Shown here: piece by piece, positions 39,293-50,804 of the stretch | Layout: each line of letters starts with the position of its first letter | Position numbering within the stretch: the stretch's first letter is position 1 | DNA from: Salipiger pallidus | GTDB lineage: Bacteria > Pseudomonadota > Alphaproteobacteria > Rhodobacterales > Rhodobacteraceae | Assembly: GCF_014643635.1 (NCBI RefSeq) | Contig: NZ_BMJV01000001.1 | Span: 744,001-808,000, forward strand | Direction of reading: 5' to 3' | DNA length: 64,000 bases | The notes under the pieces: generated by a model | What the model was told of the DNA's origin: nothing | Databases searched by the model: none | The model's input: the letters and a program-made list of their open reading frames with translations, nothing else | Position numbers and translations under genes: made by a program

Positions 39293-40483
39293 ATGTTTGT
39301 TGAGACCCTGATCCTTGGCGCCGGCGCGGCTGGCATGATGTGTGCTGCCCATGCCGGGCCCGGCACGCTGGTGGTGGATCACGCGAAGGCACCGGGTGAG
39401 AAGATCCGGATTTCCGGTGGTGGACGCTGCAATTTCACCAACATGGGCGTGGAGCCGGGCTGTTTCCTGTCGGAGAATCCGCATTTCTGCAAATCGGCGC
39501 TGGCGCGGTACACCCAGTGGGATTTCCTCGACCTCGTACAGCGGCATGGCATTGCCTGGCACGAGAAGACGCTGGGGCAACTGTTCTGCGACGGCAAGGC
39601 CACACAAATCGTCGCCATGCTGATGCGCGAGATGCAGGACGCCGGTGTGGAACTTTGGCTGCAAACCGCCGTGCTGTCGGTCGAGCATGGGCCGGATGGG
39701 TTCACTGTGCGACTGGAGCGCGAGGGGCGCGAGGTCGTCGTGCGCGCGCGGCGGCTGGTGCTGGCGACCGGTGGGCGGTCTATTCCCAAGATGGGGGCGA
39801 CGGGCCTGGCCTACGACATCTCCCGGCAATTCGGCCTCGAGCTGGTGACGCCGCGGCCCGGACTGGTGCCCTTCACCTTTCCCGAAGGCCGATTTGCCGA
39901 GCTTGCCGGCCTTGCGCTGCCGGTACGGGCGGGCAATGGGCTTGCGGGCTTTGACGAAGCGATGCTGTTCACCCATCGCGGCCTGTCAGGGCCTGCGGTG
40001 CTGCAGATCTCGAGCTACTGGCACGAGGGCGAGGCGGTTCAGGTGGATCTCGCACCCGGGCAGGATCTTGGAGCGGTGCTGCGCGCCGCCCGCAGTACGC
40101 GGGGGCGGCAGGCACCTGCCACGGCCTTGGCGCAGGTGCTGCCGCAGAAGCTGGTGGCGCACCTTGCCGGGGCCCTGAAGCTGGACGGTAACGTGGCCGA
40201 CCTGAGCGATGCGCGCATCGATGCCATAGCGGCAGCGCTGCATCGCTGGGAGCTGGTTCCTCAGGGGACCGAAGGGTACCGCACCGCCGAGGTGACGCTT
40301 GGGGGAATCTCCACCGCCGCGCTGTCTTCCAAGACCATGGAGGCGGCAGCGGTCCCCGGGCTTTATGCCATTGGCGAGGCAGTGGACGTGACCGGCTGGC
40401 TGGGTGGGTACAATTTCCAGTGGGCGTGGTCCTCGGGCGCGGCTTGCGGGCGTGCCATACGTGCGGCAGTGGACGCTGCCTGA
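39293..40483 (+). CDS. HI0933/YhiN-family NAD(P)/FAD-dependent oxidoreductase
   Basis: 396 residues. Flavoprotein of unknown substrate. LILGAGAAGMM (GAGAAG at 9-14) is the FAD dinucleotide motif; GEKIRISGGGRCNFTN (residues 35-50) is the HI0933 signature; VLATGGRSIPKMGATGLAY and GEAVDVTGWLGGYNFQWAW complete the family pattern. No membrane segment. It lies after ftsA where ftsZ is usually found, and ahead of the ParB-like gene on the same strand. Confidence 0.9.
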   Translation: MFVETLILGAGAAGMMCAAHAGPGTLVVDHAKAPGEKIRISGGGRCNFTNMGVEPGCFLSENPHFCKSALARYTQWDFLDLVQRHGIAWHEKTLGQLFCDGKATQIVAMLMREMQDAGVELWLQTAVLSVEHGPDGFTVRLEREGREVVVRARRLVLATGGRSIPKMGATGLAYDISRQFGLELVTPRPGLVPFTFPEGRFAELAGLALPVRAGNGLAGFDEAMLFTHRGLSGPAVLQISSYWHEGEAVQVDLAPGQDLGAVLRAARSTRGRQAPATALAQVLPQKLVAHLAGALKLDGNVADLSDARIDAIAAALHRWELVPQGTEGYRTAEVTLGGISTAALSSKTMEAAAVPGLYAIGEAVDVTGWLGGYNFQWAWSSGAACGRAIRAAVDAA

Positions 40484-40539
40484 CGCCGGAGTGACTTGTT
40501 TTCGAGGGCGCTCCGTTACATATTCGTCATCCAGCTGTC

Positions 40540-41259
40540 ATGGAGACGAAACACGTGGCCTTCGCAGACACCCCTTCCCTGCACCCTGCCAACTGGCTTC
40601 GGGATATCGAGGCACAGGTGCCGCGCAAGGCGGTGCGCGATTTCTGGAACCGGCTGCGCTACGGTGCCGAGGCGCCTCTTTCGGACGAGCGGATCTTCGT
40701 CGATCCCTGCGCGGTGACCGTTTCCTACGATGGCCCCGCGGCCGGCCGCCTGCTGCGGCGTCATCACAGCGGCATGGTCCTTGGCGGCGAGTGGGACAGC
40801 TACCGACAGCCCTTCGCGCAGAACATCAAGTGCCGCAGCGCGTGGATGCACTACGTCGACGGCCTCCCGTGGGCGGAAACGCCCCTGTTCGACAGGATGC
40901 TGCGCCACGTGGCCGAGGGGCGCCGCCCGGACGGATGCAACAGCTACGAGGACGTGGTCCAACGCTACGAGACCCTTGACCGGATCTTCGAGGAAACCGA
41001 CCGGCGGCGCCGCCTTCTGACCCAGGCGGAGCTTCCCGGCTTCCTGCGCCGCGAGCACGGCGGCATTCTCGTGCACATCGACCGGAACGGAGCGCCCCTG
41101 CGGGCAGGTGGCGGCATGCATCGGCTCGCCATCGCACAGATCCTCAAGCTGCAGGACATCCCCGCGCAGCTGGGCGTGGTCCACCCGGAAGCGCTCTACA
41201 AGGGGGTGTTTGCAACATTGCGCCAGCCTCTGGCGCGCGATGCGGGCCTGAACGGCTAG
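40540..41259 (+). CDS. ParB-like/Srx-fold hypothetical protein
   Basis: 239 residues. [20 protein letters not shown] then [10 protein letters not shown] (residues 175-204) resembles the G-x-HRL-x-A block of the ParB N-terminal/sulfiredoxin nuclease-like fold, found in chromosome-partition proteins and also in enzymes that bind nucleotides. There is no ParB HTH domain, so partitioning is unlikely. The first half ([40 protein letters not shown]) is helical and not recognised. Its TAG shares the four bases CTAG (41256-41259) with the convergent stop of murD. Confidence 0.6.
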   Translation: METKHVAFADTPSLHPANWLRDIEAQVPRKAVRDFWNRLRYGAEAPLSDERIFVDPCAVTVSYDGPAAGRLLRRHHSGMVLGGEWDSYRQPFAQNIKCRSAWMHYVDGLPWAETPLFDRMLRHVAEGRRPDGCNSYEDVVQRYETLDRIFEETDRRRRLLTQAELPGFLRREHGGILVHIDRNGAPLRAGGGMHRLAIAQILKLQDIPAQLGVVHPEALYKGVFATLRQPLARDAGLNG

Positions 41260-42662
41260 AGGCCCAGGGTCTCGCGCACCCTCGCGGCGAAATCGTCGCC
41301 GCGCTTCTCGAAGTTGTCATACTGGTCGAAGCTCGCCGCCGCGGGGGCAAGCAGAACGACCTCGCCCTCCTGCGCTTCCTTTGCGGCGTGGGCGACGGCG
41401 GTGGCCATGTCGGTGCAGACCTCGGCCTCAACCCCCGACAGCCCTAAGGCAAAGCCTGCGGCCTCACGCCCGATGACATAGGCTTTCGTGACGTTGCCAA
41501 GCCCGGCTTGCAGGCCTCCGAGCCCGCCCTCCTTGACTAGGCCGCCGCAGATCCAACGGATGCGCGGGAAGGCCTGCAATGCCTTGAGAGCCGCGTCCAC
41601 ATTGGTAGCCTTGCTGTCGTTGACGTAGCGCACGCCGCCCGCCTCCGCGACGATCTGGCTGCGGTGCGGCAGTCCGCTGAAGCTGTGCAGCGCGCGTTCG
41701 ACCACCCGCGGCGCCACGCCAAGGGCGCGCACGGCCGCATAGGCGGCACAGGCGTTCTGGTGATTGTGCGCTCCGGGCAGGCCGCGCACGTCGCGCAGGT
41801 CGATGGAGGCCACCTGTCGTCCCTTGCGGTACTCGCTGAGAAAGCCCTTGCGGGCAAAGACGTTCCAGCCCGGCCCATCAAGCTTTCTGCCGGATGAGAT
41901 GCGGATCACCCGGTCATCGGTCGGCCCCTCGGACAACTGATTGGCAAGGTAGCGCCCCTCTGGCTCGTCCTGGCCAACGATGCAGCGGTCAGGGCCACCT
42001 TCGGCAAACAGACGCCGCTTGGCGGCAAAATAGCCGCCCATGCCACCATGCCGGTCAAGGTGATCCGGCGACAGGTTGGTGAACACACCGACATCAGGGG
42101 TCAGCGAACGGGCCAGATCGGTCTGGTAGGAGGACAGCTCCAGCACCACGACGCCGCCGTCCACGGGCGGGTCGATATCAAGCACACCGCGCCCGATGTT
42201 GCCTGCCAGCTGGCTCTCGCGGCCATCCTCCTGAAGGATGTGATGGATCAGCGCGGACGTGGTTGATTTGCCGTTGGAACCGGTCACCGCAATGACCCGC
42301 GGCGGCTGATCGAACATATCCCACCCACCCCCGGCCGACAGGGAGCGGAAGAACAGGCCAATATCATTGTCCACCGGAACGCCAGCATCCCAAGCGGCGG
42401 CAATGACGGGGTTTGGCTCGGGATAGAGGTGTGGAATGCCGGGCGAGACCACCAGCCAGTCAACGCCCTCGAAACCACTTTGGCGGGCGAAATTGCGGAT
42501 ATCGAACCCCTCCGCCTCGGCCGTCTCGCGGGCCGCGGGGTTGTCATCCCAGCACAACACCTGCGCTTCGCCCTCGCGCAGGGCGCGCGCGGCAGACAGC
42601 CCCGAGCGACCGAGCCCGAGAACCCCGACGCAACGTCCCTCGAAACCAGTCACCGGAATCAT
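41256..42662 (-). CDS. murD: MurD, UDP-N-acetylmuramoylalanine--D-glutamate ligase
   Basis: 468 residues from the ATG at 42662 ([10 protein letters not shown]), with a GGGGAG site 8 bases ahead. Adds D-Glu to UDP-MurNAc-L-Ala. [17 protein letters not shown] binds [19 protein letters not shown] is the P-loop, [11 protein letters not shown] the central Mg site, [12 protein letters not shown] and [19 protein letters not shown] the C-terminal domain. Last gene of the minus-strand half of dcw. It ends on the stop of the ParB-like gene. Confidence 0.95.
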   Translation of the reverse strand: MIPVTGFEGRCVGVLGLGRSGLSAARALREGEAQVLCWDDNPAARETAEAEGFDIRNFARQSGFEGVDWLVVSPGIPHLYPEPNPVIAAAWDAGVPVDNDIGLFFRSLSAGGGWDMFDQPPRVIAVTGSNGKSTTSALIHHILQEDGRESQLAGNIGRGVLDIDPPVDGGVVVLELSSYQTDLARSLTPDVGVFTNLSPDHLDRHGGMGGYFAAKRRLFAEGGPDRCIVGQDEPEGRYLANQLSEGPTDDRVIRISSGRKLDGPGWNVFARKGFLSEYRKGRQVASIDLRDVRGLPGAHNHQNACAAYAAVRALGVAPRVVERALHSFSGLPHRSQIVAEAGGVRYVNDSKATNVDAALKALQAFPRIRWICGGLVKEGGLGGLQAGLGNVTKAYVIGREAAGFALGLSGVEAEVCTDMATAVAHAAKEAQEGEVVLLAPAAASFDQYDNFEKRGDDFAARVRETLGL

Positions 42663-42975
42663 CGCAATCTCCCCTGAGTTTTCCAAGCGCTAGCCCAGCG
42701 GGACGGGAATATCCATAGCAACGGCGTCTCGACTGATGCCAGGATATAAGGGAGCGCTGCCCCTCGGCCTACGGCCTTCCCCCGGGATATTCGCAGCACG
42801 AGGAAACAGAACGCCACGCAAGGCAGGCCCGGCTTCCTCTTGCCGGAAATATCTCCGCCACAGGCAGCCCTACCCGTGACGAACCAAAAACGCCCGGGCA
42901 GCGCGTCAGGCAGCCACGGGCGAGGAGCCCCGAAGGGCGATTTGACCTGTTGCGGCCCAAGGCCGCGCCGCTGGA
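42663..42975. repeat. murD-mraY gap with copy C of the GGGATATT repeat
   Basis: A 313-base gap without genes, unusual inside a dcw operon. It holds a third copy of the intergenic repeat: head AAGGGAGCGCTGCCCCT (42748-42764), CCCCCGGGATATT, variable bases GCAGCACG and AGGAAA (to about 42807). About 25 bases further is an inverted partner TTCCT, CTTGCCGG, AAATATCTCCGCC (42835-42859). The internal 8-mers of the two arms differ, so only the flanks can pair. Confidence 0.7.
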
Positions 42976-44058
42976 TCAGCGCAGCTTAAGGGTCGCGAGA
43001 CCGATGAGGGCGAGGATGAGCGAGATAATCCAGAATCGGATGACGATCTGAGGCTCGGCCCAGCCCTTCTTTTCATAATGGTGATGGATCGGTGCCATCA
43101 GGAAGACCCGCTTGCCGGTGCGCTTGAAGTAGATCACCTGAATGATGACCGACAGAGCCTCGACCACGAAAAGGCCGCCGACGATGGCCAGAACGATCTC
43201 GTGCTTGGTGGCCACGGCGATGGCTCCGAGGGCACCACCGAGAGCGAGAGAGCCGGTGTCGCCCATGAAGACAGCCGCCGGCGGCGCATTGTACCACAGG
43301 AAGCCGAGGCCGCCCCCGATGAGCGCGGCGGTGAAGATCAGGATCTCGCCGGTGCCGGGGACATAGTGGACCTCGAGGTAGTCGGTGAAGTCGACCCGCC
43401 CCACGGCGTAGGCGATCACGCCAAGCGTGCCGCCCGCGATCATCACCGGCATGATCGCCAGACCATCAAGCCCGTCCGTGAGATTCACCGCATTCGCCGC
43501 TCCCACGATGACGATCATCGAGAACGGGATGAACAGGATACCAAGGTCCAGAAGCGCATTCTTGAACACCGGGAAAGCCAGCATCCCCGTCAGCTCGGCC
43601 GGGTGCCACCATGCCGCCCATGCCCCTGCGATCGCGGCGATGAGAAAGCCCAGCAGAAGCCGCATCTTGCCCGACACGCCATCGGTGTTCTGCTTGGCCA
43701 CCTTGGCGTAATCGTCGGCAAAGCCGATGGCGGCATAGCCCATGGTCACGAAGAGCACCATCCAGATGAACGGGTTGTCCAGCCGCGCCCAGAGCAGCGT
43801 CGACGTCAGCAGCGCACCCACGATCAGCAGGCCGCCCATGGTGGGGGTGCCGGCTTTCATGAAGTGCCCTTCGGGGCCGTCATCGCGGATCGGCTGTCCC
43901 TTGCCCTGCCGCTTGCGCAGCACGTCGATCAGGGGCCGCCCGAACAGGAAGCCAAAGATCAGCGCCGTGAAGAAGGCAGCGCCCGCCCGGAAGGTGATGT
44001 AGCGAAACAGGTTGAACAGATCGCCACCGTCGCTGAAGCTGGTGAGCCAGTATAGCAT
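42976..44058 (-). CDS. mraY: MraY, phospho-MurNAc-pentapeptide translocase (lipid I synthase)
   Basis: 360 residues from the ATG at 44058 ([18 protein letters not shown]). Inner-membrane enzyme with about 10 segments that transfers phospho-MurNAc-pentapeptide to undecaprenyl phosphate. Cytoplasmic catalytic loops are intact: [23 protein letters not shown] (DD motif), [16 protein letters not shown] (with the nucleophile region) and [16 protein letters not shown]. It follows murF by 16 bases. Confidence 0.96.
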   Translation of the reverse strand: MLYWLTSFSDGGDLFNLFRYITFRAGAAFFTALIFGFLFGRPLIDVLRKRQGKGQPIRDDGPEGHFMKAGTPTMGGLLIVGALLTSTLLWARLDNPFIWMVLFVTMGYAAIGFADDYAKVAKQNTDGVSGKMRLLLGFLIAAIAGAWAAWWHPAELTGMLAFPVFKNALLDLGILFIPFSMIVIVGAANAVNLTDGLDGLAIMPVMIAGGTLGVIAYAVGRVDFTDYLEVHYVPGTGEILIFTAALIGGGLGFLWYNAPPAAVFMGDTGSLALGGALGAIAVATKHEIVLAIVGGLFVVEALSVIIQVIYFKRTGKRVFLMAPIHHHYEKKGWAEPQIVIRFWIISLILALIGLATLKLR

Positions 44059-44074
44059 CGCGCCTTTTTCCCTT

Positions 44075-45508
44075 TCAGCCGTTGCCGCCGGCGGGCAATA
44101 CGCCCTTTCGCCGGATCGCGTCAACCACGCGCCCCAGCCCCATCGACAGTGACCCCTTGACCAGCACCACGTCACCCGCGTCGAGATCCTGCCTCACGCG
44201 GCCTGCCATGGCGTCGCTGTCTTCAGCCCAGTGGCCGCGCTTGTCTTCGGGCAGCGCGCGCCACAGCTCGCGCATGAGCGGGCCGATGCAATGCACCACG
44301 TCGATGCCCTCCATCGCGGGCAGATCGGCGATCGCCCGGTGCAGGGCCTTTTCGGATTTGCCCAGCTCCTTCATGTCGCCGACATAGGCAATCCGCCGCC
44401 CCTGCTGCTTGCGACCGAGGTTGTCCTGAGGCCGCGCCCCTGCCAGTACCTCGAGCGAGGCAGCCAGTGAGGCCGGATTCGCGTTGTAGGCATCGTCGAT
44501 CAGCTCGAGCGTCAGGTCGGTTTCCACGGGGTCGAGCAGGATGACCTCGCGCAGGCCCCTGCCCGCTCCGGCCTGCCACTGCCCCAGCGCGGTCACCGCC
44601 AGCGCCCGGTCGAGATCGAGCGCATGGGCCACGGCCAGCACGCCAAGCCCGTTGACCGCGAAATGCCGCCCCGGCACCGCCACCTTGAAGAGCAGCGGCG
44701 AGCGCCAGGCGCGCCCCTGCGCCACCGTGCAGGCATCGCCCACGGTGACCTCCGTCAGGCGGTGGTGATTGCCCGGTGCCTCGCCGAAATCAAGCACCCG
44801 GTCCGCATGGGCAATGGCCGCCTCGCGCAGGATCGGCGTCACCGGCAGATCGCCGTTGATGACTGCGGTGCCGCCCTCTTCCAGCCCCTCGAAAATCGAC
44901 GCCTTCTCGGCGGCGATGCCTTCGATATTCTCGAAGGCGGCAAGGTGTGCGGGCGCGACGATTGTCACCATGGCCACGTGCGGGCGGGCCATACGGGCCA
45001 GCGGCGCGATTTCGCCGGGGTGGTTCATGCCGATTTCGATCACCGCGAAATCAGCGTCCTTCGGCATCCGCGCCAGCGTCAGCGGCACACCCCAGTGGTT
45101 GTTGTAGCTCTTCTCGGCGGCATGGACCGTGCCTTGCGCGCCCAGAACGCAGCGCAGCATCTCTTTGGTTGAGGTCTTGCCTACCGATCCGGTGACCGCG
45201 ACCACGCGCCCTTCGAAGCGCGCCCGCGCGGCGCGCCCCAGCGCCTCGAGCGCCACCTGCACGTCGTCCACCAGCAGAAGGCGGTCTTCATCGACGCCCT
45301 CGGGGATGCGCGACACGAGGGCTGCGGCGGCGCCTTTCTCAAGCGCCTGCGCGACGAAATCATGGCCGTCGCGGGCCGCCTTGAGTGCCACGAAGAGATC
45401 GCCCGGCGCGATGCTACGCGTATCGATGGAAACGCCGCTGACCTGCCACTGGGCGGTCACCTGCCCGCCCGTGGCCTCGGCCGCGTCTCTTGCCGTCCAG
45501 AGCGTCAC
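44075..45508 (-). CDS. murF: MurF, UDP-MurNAc-tripeptide--D-Ala-D-Ala ligase
   Basis: 477 residues from GTG at 45508, which overlaps the murE stop as GTGA. Adds D-Ala-D-Ala to the UDP-MurNAc-tripeptide. [17 protein letters not shown] is the P-loop, [14 protein letters not shown] and [15 protein letters not shown] are central-domain blocks, and [15 protein letters not shown] with [13 protein letters not shown] marks the C-terminal domain. [17 protein letters not shown] is the family tail. Confidence 0.95.
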   Translation of the reverse strand: MTLWTARDAAEATGGQVTAQWQVSGVSIDTRSIAPGDLFVALKAARDGHDFVAQALEKGAAAALVSRIPEGVDEDRLLLVDDVQVALEALGRAARARFEGRVVAVTGSVGKTSTKEMLRCVLGAQGTVHAAEKSYNNHWGVPLTLARMPKDADFAVIEIGMNHPGEIAPLARMARPHVAMVTIVAPAHLAAFENIEGIAAEKASIFEGLEEGGTAVINGDLPVTPILREAAIAHADRVLDFGEAPGNHHRLTEVTVGDACTVAQGRAWRSPLLFKVAVPGRHFAVNGLGVLAVAHALDLDRALAVTALGQWQAGAGRGLREVILLDPVETDLTLELIDDAYNANPASLAASLEVLAGARPQDNLGRKQQGRRIAYVGDMKELGKSEKALHRAIADLPAMEGIDVVHCIGPLMRELWRALPEDKRGHWAEDSDAMAGRVRQDLDAGDVVLVKGSLSMGLGRVVDAIRRKGVLPAGGNG

Positions 45509-46986
45509 GAGCCCCTCCCGTCCAGCGCGGCAACCGCCACGCTTGCATGTTCCACGTCATCAAAGGGATAGACCGTGTCGCCCACGATCTGCCCGGTCTC
45601 GTGCCCCTTGCCGCAGATCAGCAGCGCATCCCCCGGCCCGAGCAGGTCGACGCCCCGGAGGATCGCCTCGGCGCGGTCTGCCACCTCGATGGCGTCCGGG
45701 CAGCCGGCCATGACCTGCGCACGGATGGCGGCGGGATCCTCGGAGCGGGGGTTGTCGTCGGTGACGATGACCGCGTCCGCCTTGGCCGCTGCCGCCTCCC
45801 CCATCAGGGGGCGTTTGGCGGTGTCGCGGTCGCCACCCGCGCCGATGATGGCAATGAGCCGGCCCATGACATGGGGGCGCAGCGCGTCGATGGCGGTGGA
45901 GACCGCATCGGGGGTGTGGGCGTAATCCACGTAGACCGCCGCGCCACTGTCACGAGTGGCGGCAAGCTGCATGCGCCCGCGCACGGTTTCCAGCCGGGGC
46001 AGCACGGCAAAGACCTGTTCGGCCTCGGCGCCGCAGGCGATCACGAGGCCAGCGGCCAGCAGAGCATTGCAACCTTGGAAGCCGCCGATCAGCGGCAGGC
46101 GCAGCTGCTCCACGACGCCATGCCACGAGATCCGCAATTCCTGCCCGGTGGCGTCGAAGCGGGCGCCCAGAAGGCGCAGGTCCGCGCCCTCCAGCTCACC
46201 AACCGTCAGCACCTCCTGCCCGCGCGCCTTGGCCATGGACAGCATGTCGATGCCGCGCGCGTCGTCGATGTTGATGACGGCGGTGCCGTCCTCGGGCAGG
46301 ACGCGGGCGAAAAGCCCGGCCTTGGCGGCGAAATATTCCTCGAAATCCGCGTGGTAATCGAGGTGATCCTGCGTGAAATTGGTGAACCCCGCCGCCTGCA
46401 GTTGCACGCCGTCGAGGCGCCTCTGGTCAAGCCCGTGGCTCGACGCTTCCATGGCGGCGTGGGTGATGCCGGCGGACGCAGCCTCGGCCAGCGCCTTGTG
46501 CAGGGTGATGGGATCGGGCGTGGTGTGGCGCAGCGGCGCCTGCCAGTCGCCCTCGACGCCGGTAGTGCCGACATTGATGGCGCGGTGGCCAAGCTCCTGC
46601 CAGATCATCCGCACGAAGCTGGCGACACTGGTCTTGCCGTTGGTGCCGGTGACGCCGACCATGACCTCGGGCTGGGCGCCGAAGAACAGCGCGCAGGCAT
46701 AGGCCAGCGCGGCGCGCGGATCGGCGGCGATGACCACCGCCACCACTGTCTCGGCCAGCGCATCAGCGGCGATGCGCGCCCCCTCGGCATCGGTCAGCAC
46801 CGCCGTGGCGCCCTGCGCCAGCGCGGTGTCCATAAAGGTGGCGCCGTGCACCTTTGTGCCCGGCATCGCTGCGAACAGGTGCCCCGGCATCACCGCGCGG
46901 CTGTCCACCGAGACGCCCGAAACGCGCGCCTCGCGCCCGCCCCGTGCTGTCAGCCCCAGCTCGGAAAGCGTCTTTTCCCCGCTCAT
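45505..46986 (-). CDS. murE: MurE, UDP-MurNAc-L-Ala-D-Glu--meso-DAP ligase
   Basis: 493 residues from the ATG at 46986 (MSGEKTLSELGL), with AAAGGG 6 bases ahead. VSVDSRAVMPGHLFAA is the N-terminal block, MVGVTGTNGKTSVASFV the P-loop, TPDPITLHKAL and MEASSHGLDQRR the central part. VTDDNPRSEDP contains the DNPR motif of enzymes that add meso-diaminopimelate rather than lysine. YVDYAHTPDAV is also present. Coupled by GTGA to murF. Confidence 0.95.
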   Translation of the reverse strand: MSGEKTLSELGLTARGGREARVSGVSVDSRAVMPGHLFAAMPGTKVHGATFMDTALAQGATAVLTDAEGARIAADALAETVVAVVIAADPRAALAYACALFFGAQPEVMVGVTGTNGKTSVASFVRMIWQELGHRAINVGTTGVEGDWQAPLRHTTPDPITLHKALAEAASAGITHAAMEASSHGLDQRRLDGVQLQAAGFTNFTQDHLDYHADFEEYFAAKAGLFARVLPEDGTAVINIDDARGIDMLSMAKARGQEVLTVGELEGADLRLLGARFDATGQELRISWHGVVEQLRLPLIGGFQGCNALLAAGLVIACGAEAEQVFAVLPRLETVRGRMQLAATRDSGAAVYVDYAHTPDAVSTAIDALRPHVMGRLIAIIGAGGDRDTAKRPLMGEAAAAKADAVIVTDDNPRSEDPAAIRAQVMAGCPDAIEVADRAEAILRGVDLLGPGDALLICGKGHETGQIVGDTVYPFDDVEHASVAVAALDGRGS

Positions 46987-47079
46987 GGCTGCCCTTTCAT
47001 CGTTCCAAAAAACAAACATCCGGCGCTGGCCAGAGGACACAGCGCCGGACCCGTGCCCCGTCAGAGGCAATGCCCGCGA

Positions 47080-48870
47080 TCAGTCCGAAACCAGCGTGAT
47101 CTGTGCAAGTTCTTTCACATCGTACTCCGGGCGCAAGCCCAGAAGCGGCGCGATCCTGCCGATGATCTCGGCAGCCACCGGCACGGCGGTCCAGCCGGCG
47201 GTGCGGCGCGGCCGAGAGCCCGATGTTTCCACCGGCTCGTCCAGCGTGACGATCTGAACGTAGCGCGGATTGTCGGCGGGGAACATGGAAGCAAACGTCG
47301 TGATCGTCTTGTCCTTGTAATAGCCGCCCCCGCGCTCCTTGGGCTTGTCCGCGGTGCCGGTCTTGCCGCCGATCTTGTATCCGGGCACGTCGCCGAAGCT
47401 CGCGGTGCCCTCGCTCACCACCTCGCGCAGCATCTGGCGGGCGTTGGCGGCGACCTCTTCGGACAGCACCCGTTCGCCGTAGGTGACGGCCTTGCTCTTG
47501 ATCAGGGTGGGATGGACGATGTGGCCGCCGTTGGCGATGGCCGCGTAGCCCGCCGCAAGGTGCAGCGGAGACGAGCTCAGCCCGTGGCCGTAGGAGATGG
47601 TGACCGTCGACAGGTCGGTCCAGCGCGATGGCAGCAGCGGCTGGCCGCCCGGGGCCTCGACCATCTCGACCGGGACCGGCTTGAAGAAGCCCATGCGGTC
47701 GAGGAAGTCCTTCTGCCGGTCGATGCCGATGGCCAGAGCCAGCTTGCCGGTCCCCCGGTTCGAGCTTTTCTGGATGATCTCGGACACCGTTATCTCACCG
47801 TAGTTGTGGCCTTCGAATTCGCCGATGCGGTGGCCGCCGACTTTGAAGGGCGGACGGGTGTCGATGATCGTGTCGGGCCGCACGAGGCCCAGCTCCATCG
47901 CCTGTGCCGCGGCAAAGATCTTGAAGGTGGACCCAAGCTCGTAGACGCCCTGCACCGCACGGTTGAACAGCGGGCTGTCAGAGGGCATGCCCTCGGTCGG
48001 CGGGCGGGGCCGGTCATTGGGGTCGAAGTCGGGCAGCGAAGCCATGGCGATGATCTCGCCGGTGTGCACATCCATGAGCACCGACGCTGCGCCGCGCGCG
48101 TTCATCAGTTTCATGCCCGCATCAAGCACACGCTCGGTCGCGGCCTGCACCGACAGGTCGATCGACAGCTCCAGCGGCGCACCTTCGCGGGCCGGATCCC
48201 GCAGCTCTTCGTCGAAGAACTTCTCAATGCCCGCGGTGCCGATGACTTCGGCGGAATCAACGCCTTCGCGGCCAAAGCTCGACCCGCCGAGGATGTGCGA
48301 GGCGATCGCGCCATTGGGATAAAGCCGCATCTCGCGCGGGCCGAACAGAAGGCCGGGATCGCCGATGTCATGCACGGCCTGCATCTGCTCGGGGCTGATC
48401 TTCTTCTTGACCCAGAGGAACTTGCGCTTGCCGTCGGTGAAATCCTTGACCATCCGCTCCTCATCAAGATCGGGGAAGATGGCCTTGAGCTCCTTTGCGG
48501 CGCGCAGCGGTTCGATCATCTGCTGCGGATGCGCGTAAAGCGAATGGGTTTCCATGTTGGTGGCCAGCACCCGGCCGCGCCGGTCGGTGATGTCCGCCCG
48601 GCTCGCGATGATCGACGCACCGGTGGCACGGGCGCGCGGCTCGGTCGGTTCCGACGCGGCCAGAAGGCCCATGCGTCCACCAATGGTGACGAAGGCGCAC
48701 AGGAACAGCACCCCCATGACCAAAAGACGGCTTTCAGCGCGCAGCCGCGCCTTGTCGCGCATCTGCTCGTGGCGGATGCGCAGGTTCTCGCGCTCGATGG
48801 CGTCGGGATTCTGCCCCCGGTCACGGGCGGGCAGGATGCGGGCAAGCGGGCGAAGGGGAATACGGTTCAT
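47080..48870 (-). CDS. ftsI: FtsI, septal class B penicillin-binding protein (PBP3)
   Basis: 596 residues. Transpeptidase that cross-links septal peptidoglycan. One N-terminal membrane anchor (about 49-72), a pedestal domain with TDRRGRVLATNMETHSLYA, and a transpeptidase domain with all three motifs: STFK at 314-317 (nucleophile Ser314), SSN at 369-371 and KTG at 503-505. The ATG at 48870 overlaps the ftsL stop (ATGA). Confidence 0.95.
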   Translation of the reverse strand: MNRIPLRPLARILPARDRGQNPDAIERENLRIRHEQMRDKARLRAESRLLVMGVLFLCAFVTIGGRMGLLAASEPTEPRARATGASIIASRADITDRRGRVLATNMETHSLYAHPQQMIEPLRAAKELKAIFPDLDEERMVKDFTDGKRKFLWVKKKISPEQMQAVHDIGDPGLLFGPREMRLYPNGAIASHILGGSSFGREGVDSAEVIGTAGIEKFFDEELRDPAREGAPLELSIDLSVQAATERVLDAGMKLMNARGAASVLMDVHTGEIIAMASLPDFDPNDRPRPPTEGMPSDSPLFNRAVQGVYELGSTFKIFAAAQAMELGLVRPDTIIDTRPPFKVGGHRIGEFEGHNYGEITVSEIIQKSSNRGTGKLALAIGIDRQKDFLDRMGFFKPVPVEMVEAPGGQPLLPSRWTDLSTVTISYGHGLSSSPLHLAAGYAAIANGGHIVHPTLIKSKAVTYGERVLSEEVAANARQMLREVVSEGTASFGDVPGYKIGGKTGTADKPKERGGGYYKDKTITTFASMFPADNPRYVQIVTLDEPVETSGSRPRRTAGWTAVPVAAEIIGRIAPLLGLRPEYDVKELAQITLVSD

Positions 48871-49228
48871 GGCACGAGCCCATCACTTGCGGCGGCGCCG
48901 GCGCTGCTGACGTCGATGGCATCACTCACCACCAGCGGGTCCAGTACCGGGAAGGCCACCTGGTCCACCTGGCCGAACTGCTCTGGCCGCATGGACAGCA
49001 GCTCGAGGCGGGAAAAGTTGATTTCAGCCAGCTCGCGCAGCCGGTCGGGGCGGTTGAGATAGGCCCATTCCGCCTTCAGGATCGACAGTCGCGCCCGCGC
49101 GTCAGCGATGTCGCGGTGCAGGTCCTCAACATGGTCGAGCGCCGCCTGCGTGTCGTAGTTTTCGCGGTAGGCCCAGAAAGCCAATCCGATCATGCCAAGG
49201 AAACTGGTAACGTATAGCAGTGTCCGCA

Positions 49229-49229
<1 letters not shown>
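48867..49229 (-). CDS. ftsL: Cell division protein FtsL
   Basis: 120 residues from the ATG at 49229; a GTG directly before it (49232) is equally well placed since both overlap the rsmH stop. Short bitopic protein: membrane segment at residues 3-20 (TLLYVTSFLGMIGLAFWAY), then a leucine-rich coiled coil (ALDHVEDLHRDIADARARLS, EWAYLNRPDRLRELAE) that pairs with FtsB. The C-terminal tail is an unstructured extension. Identity rests on size, topology and position. Confidence 0.88.
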
Positions 49230-50221
<992 letters not shown>

Positions 50222-50222
50222 G

Positions 50223-50735
50223 TCAGATCTCCTCGTCTTCGTCGTCTTCATCAAGCAGCATCAGCGGATCGTCCACGTCGAATTCCTCGAGGTCCGCCTC
50301 CACTGCGAGCACGTCCGCCTCGTAGGCGGCGGGCTGCCAGATCTGGAAGGTGGTGACGTTGCCGGTGAACTGCGCCTCGCCGTTCAGGCCGATCTTCTCG
50401 CGCAGCTTGGCGGGAAGCACGATGCGACCCGTCTCGTCCACGGAGGTTGTGATGGAGAGGGTCGAGAACAGCCGCTCGAGAATGCGCCGCTTGTTCGAGC
50501 CGCGCTTCATCTTGCTGATGCGCTCTTCGACGGCCTCGATTTCCTCGATGGTGTAGCATTCGAGATAGGTCTGGCGCTGGTCGCCGTAGACAATCACGAA
50601 ATTGGGGTTGAGACCATCGACCCAGTCGGGATCCCCCGCTTCGAGCACACGGCGAAAAGAGGCTGGAATGGAGACCCTGCCCTTCGTGTCGACCTTGTGC
50701 CGACTTTCGCCTCTGAACCTCAGCCTGCGGGTCAC
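50223..50735 (-). CDS. mraZ: MraZ, AbrB-fold transcriptional regulator of the dcw operon
   Basis: 170 residues from GTG at 50735, giving [21 protein letters not shown]. The open frame reaches 50789, but that start would fall inside a 14-bp hairpin and add residues with no match. Two SpoVT/AbrB-like halves are visible: [18 protein letters not shown] and, in the second half, [20 protein letters not shown]. MraZ forms a ring that binds repeated TGGG boxes before its own operon. Acidic C-terminal tail ([10 protein letters not shown]). First gene of the minus-strand half of dcw. Confidence 0.92.
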   Translation of the reverse strand: MTRRLRFRGESRHKVDTKGRVSIPASFRRVLEAGDPDWVDGLNPNFVIVYGDQRQTYLECYTIEEIEAVEERISKMKRGSNKRRILERLFSTLSITTSVDETGRIVLPAKLREKIGLNGEAQFTGNVTTFQIWQPAAYEADVLAVEADLEEFDVDDPLMLLDEDDEDEEI

Positions 50736-50766
50736 TGCCCTACTTTCATGCCCCCTGAAACGAAAT

Positions 50767-50804
50767 GCGGCGGGTTGATCTGCTGCCACTGATCAACCCG
50801 CCGC
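50767..50804 (-). promoter_or_regulatory. 14-bp hairpin in the mraZ leader
   Basis: A perfect 14-bp inverted repeat: 50767-50780 pairs with 50791-50804 around a 10-base loop. It is 31 bases ahead of the mraZ GTG. On the minus strand it is followed by ATTTCGTTTC, too weak a T-run for certain termination. It could be an attenuator or an mRNA stability element. Confidence 0.6.

Noticed and set aside
40540-41259. Chromosome-partition ParB
   Set aside because: Only the short GxHRL-like block is shared; the HTH and dimerisation domains and a parA neighbour are missing.
45490-49062. 1190-codon open frame on the plus strand opposite ftsI, murE and part of murF
   Set aside because: High-GC antisense frames stay open opposite real genes. 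Its sequence is His/Arg/Gly-rich with no domain, while the minus strand has complete FtsI and MurE with all motifs.
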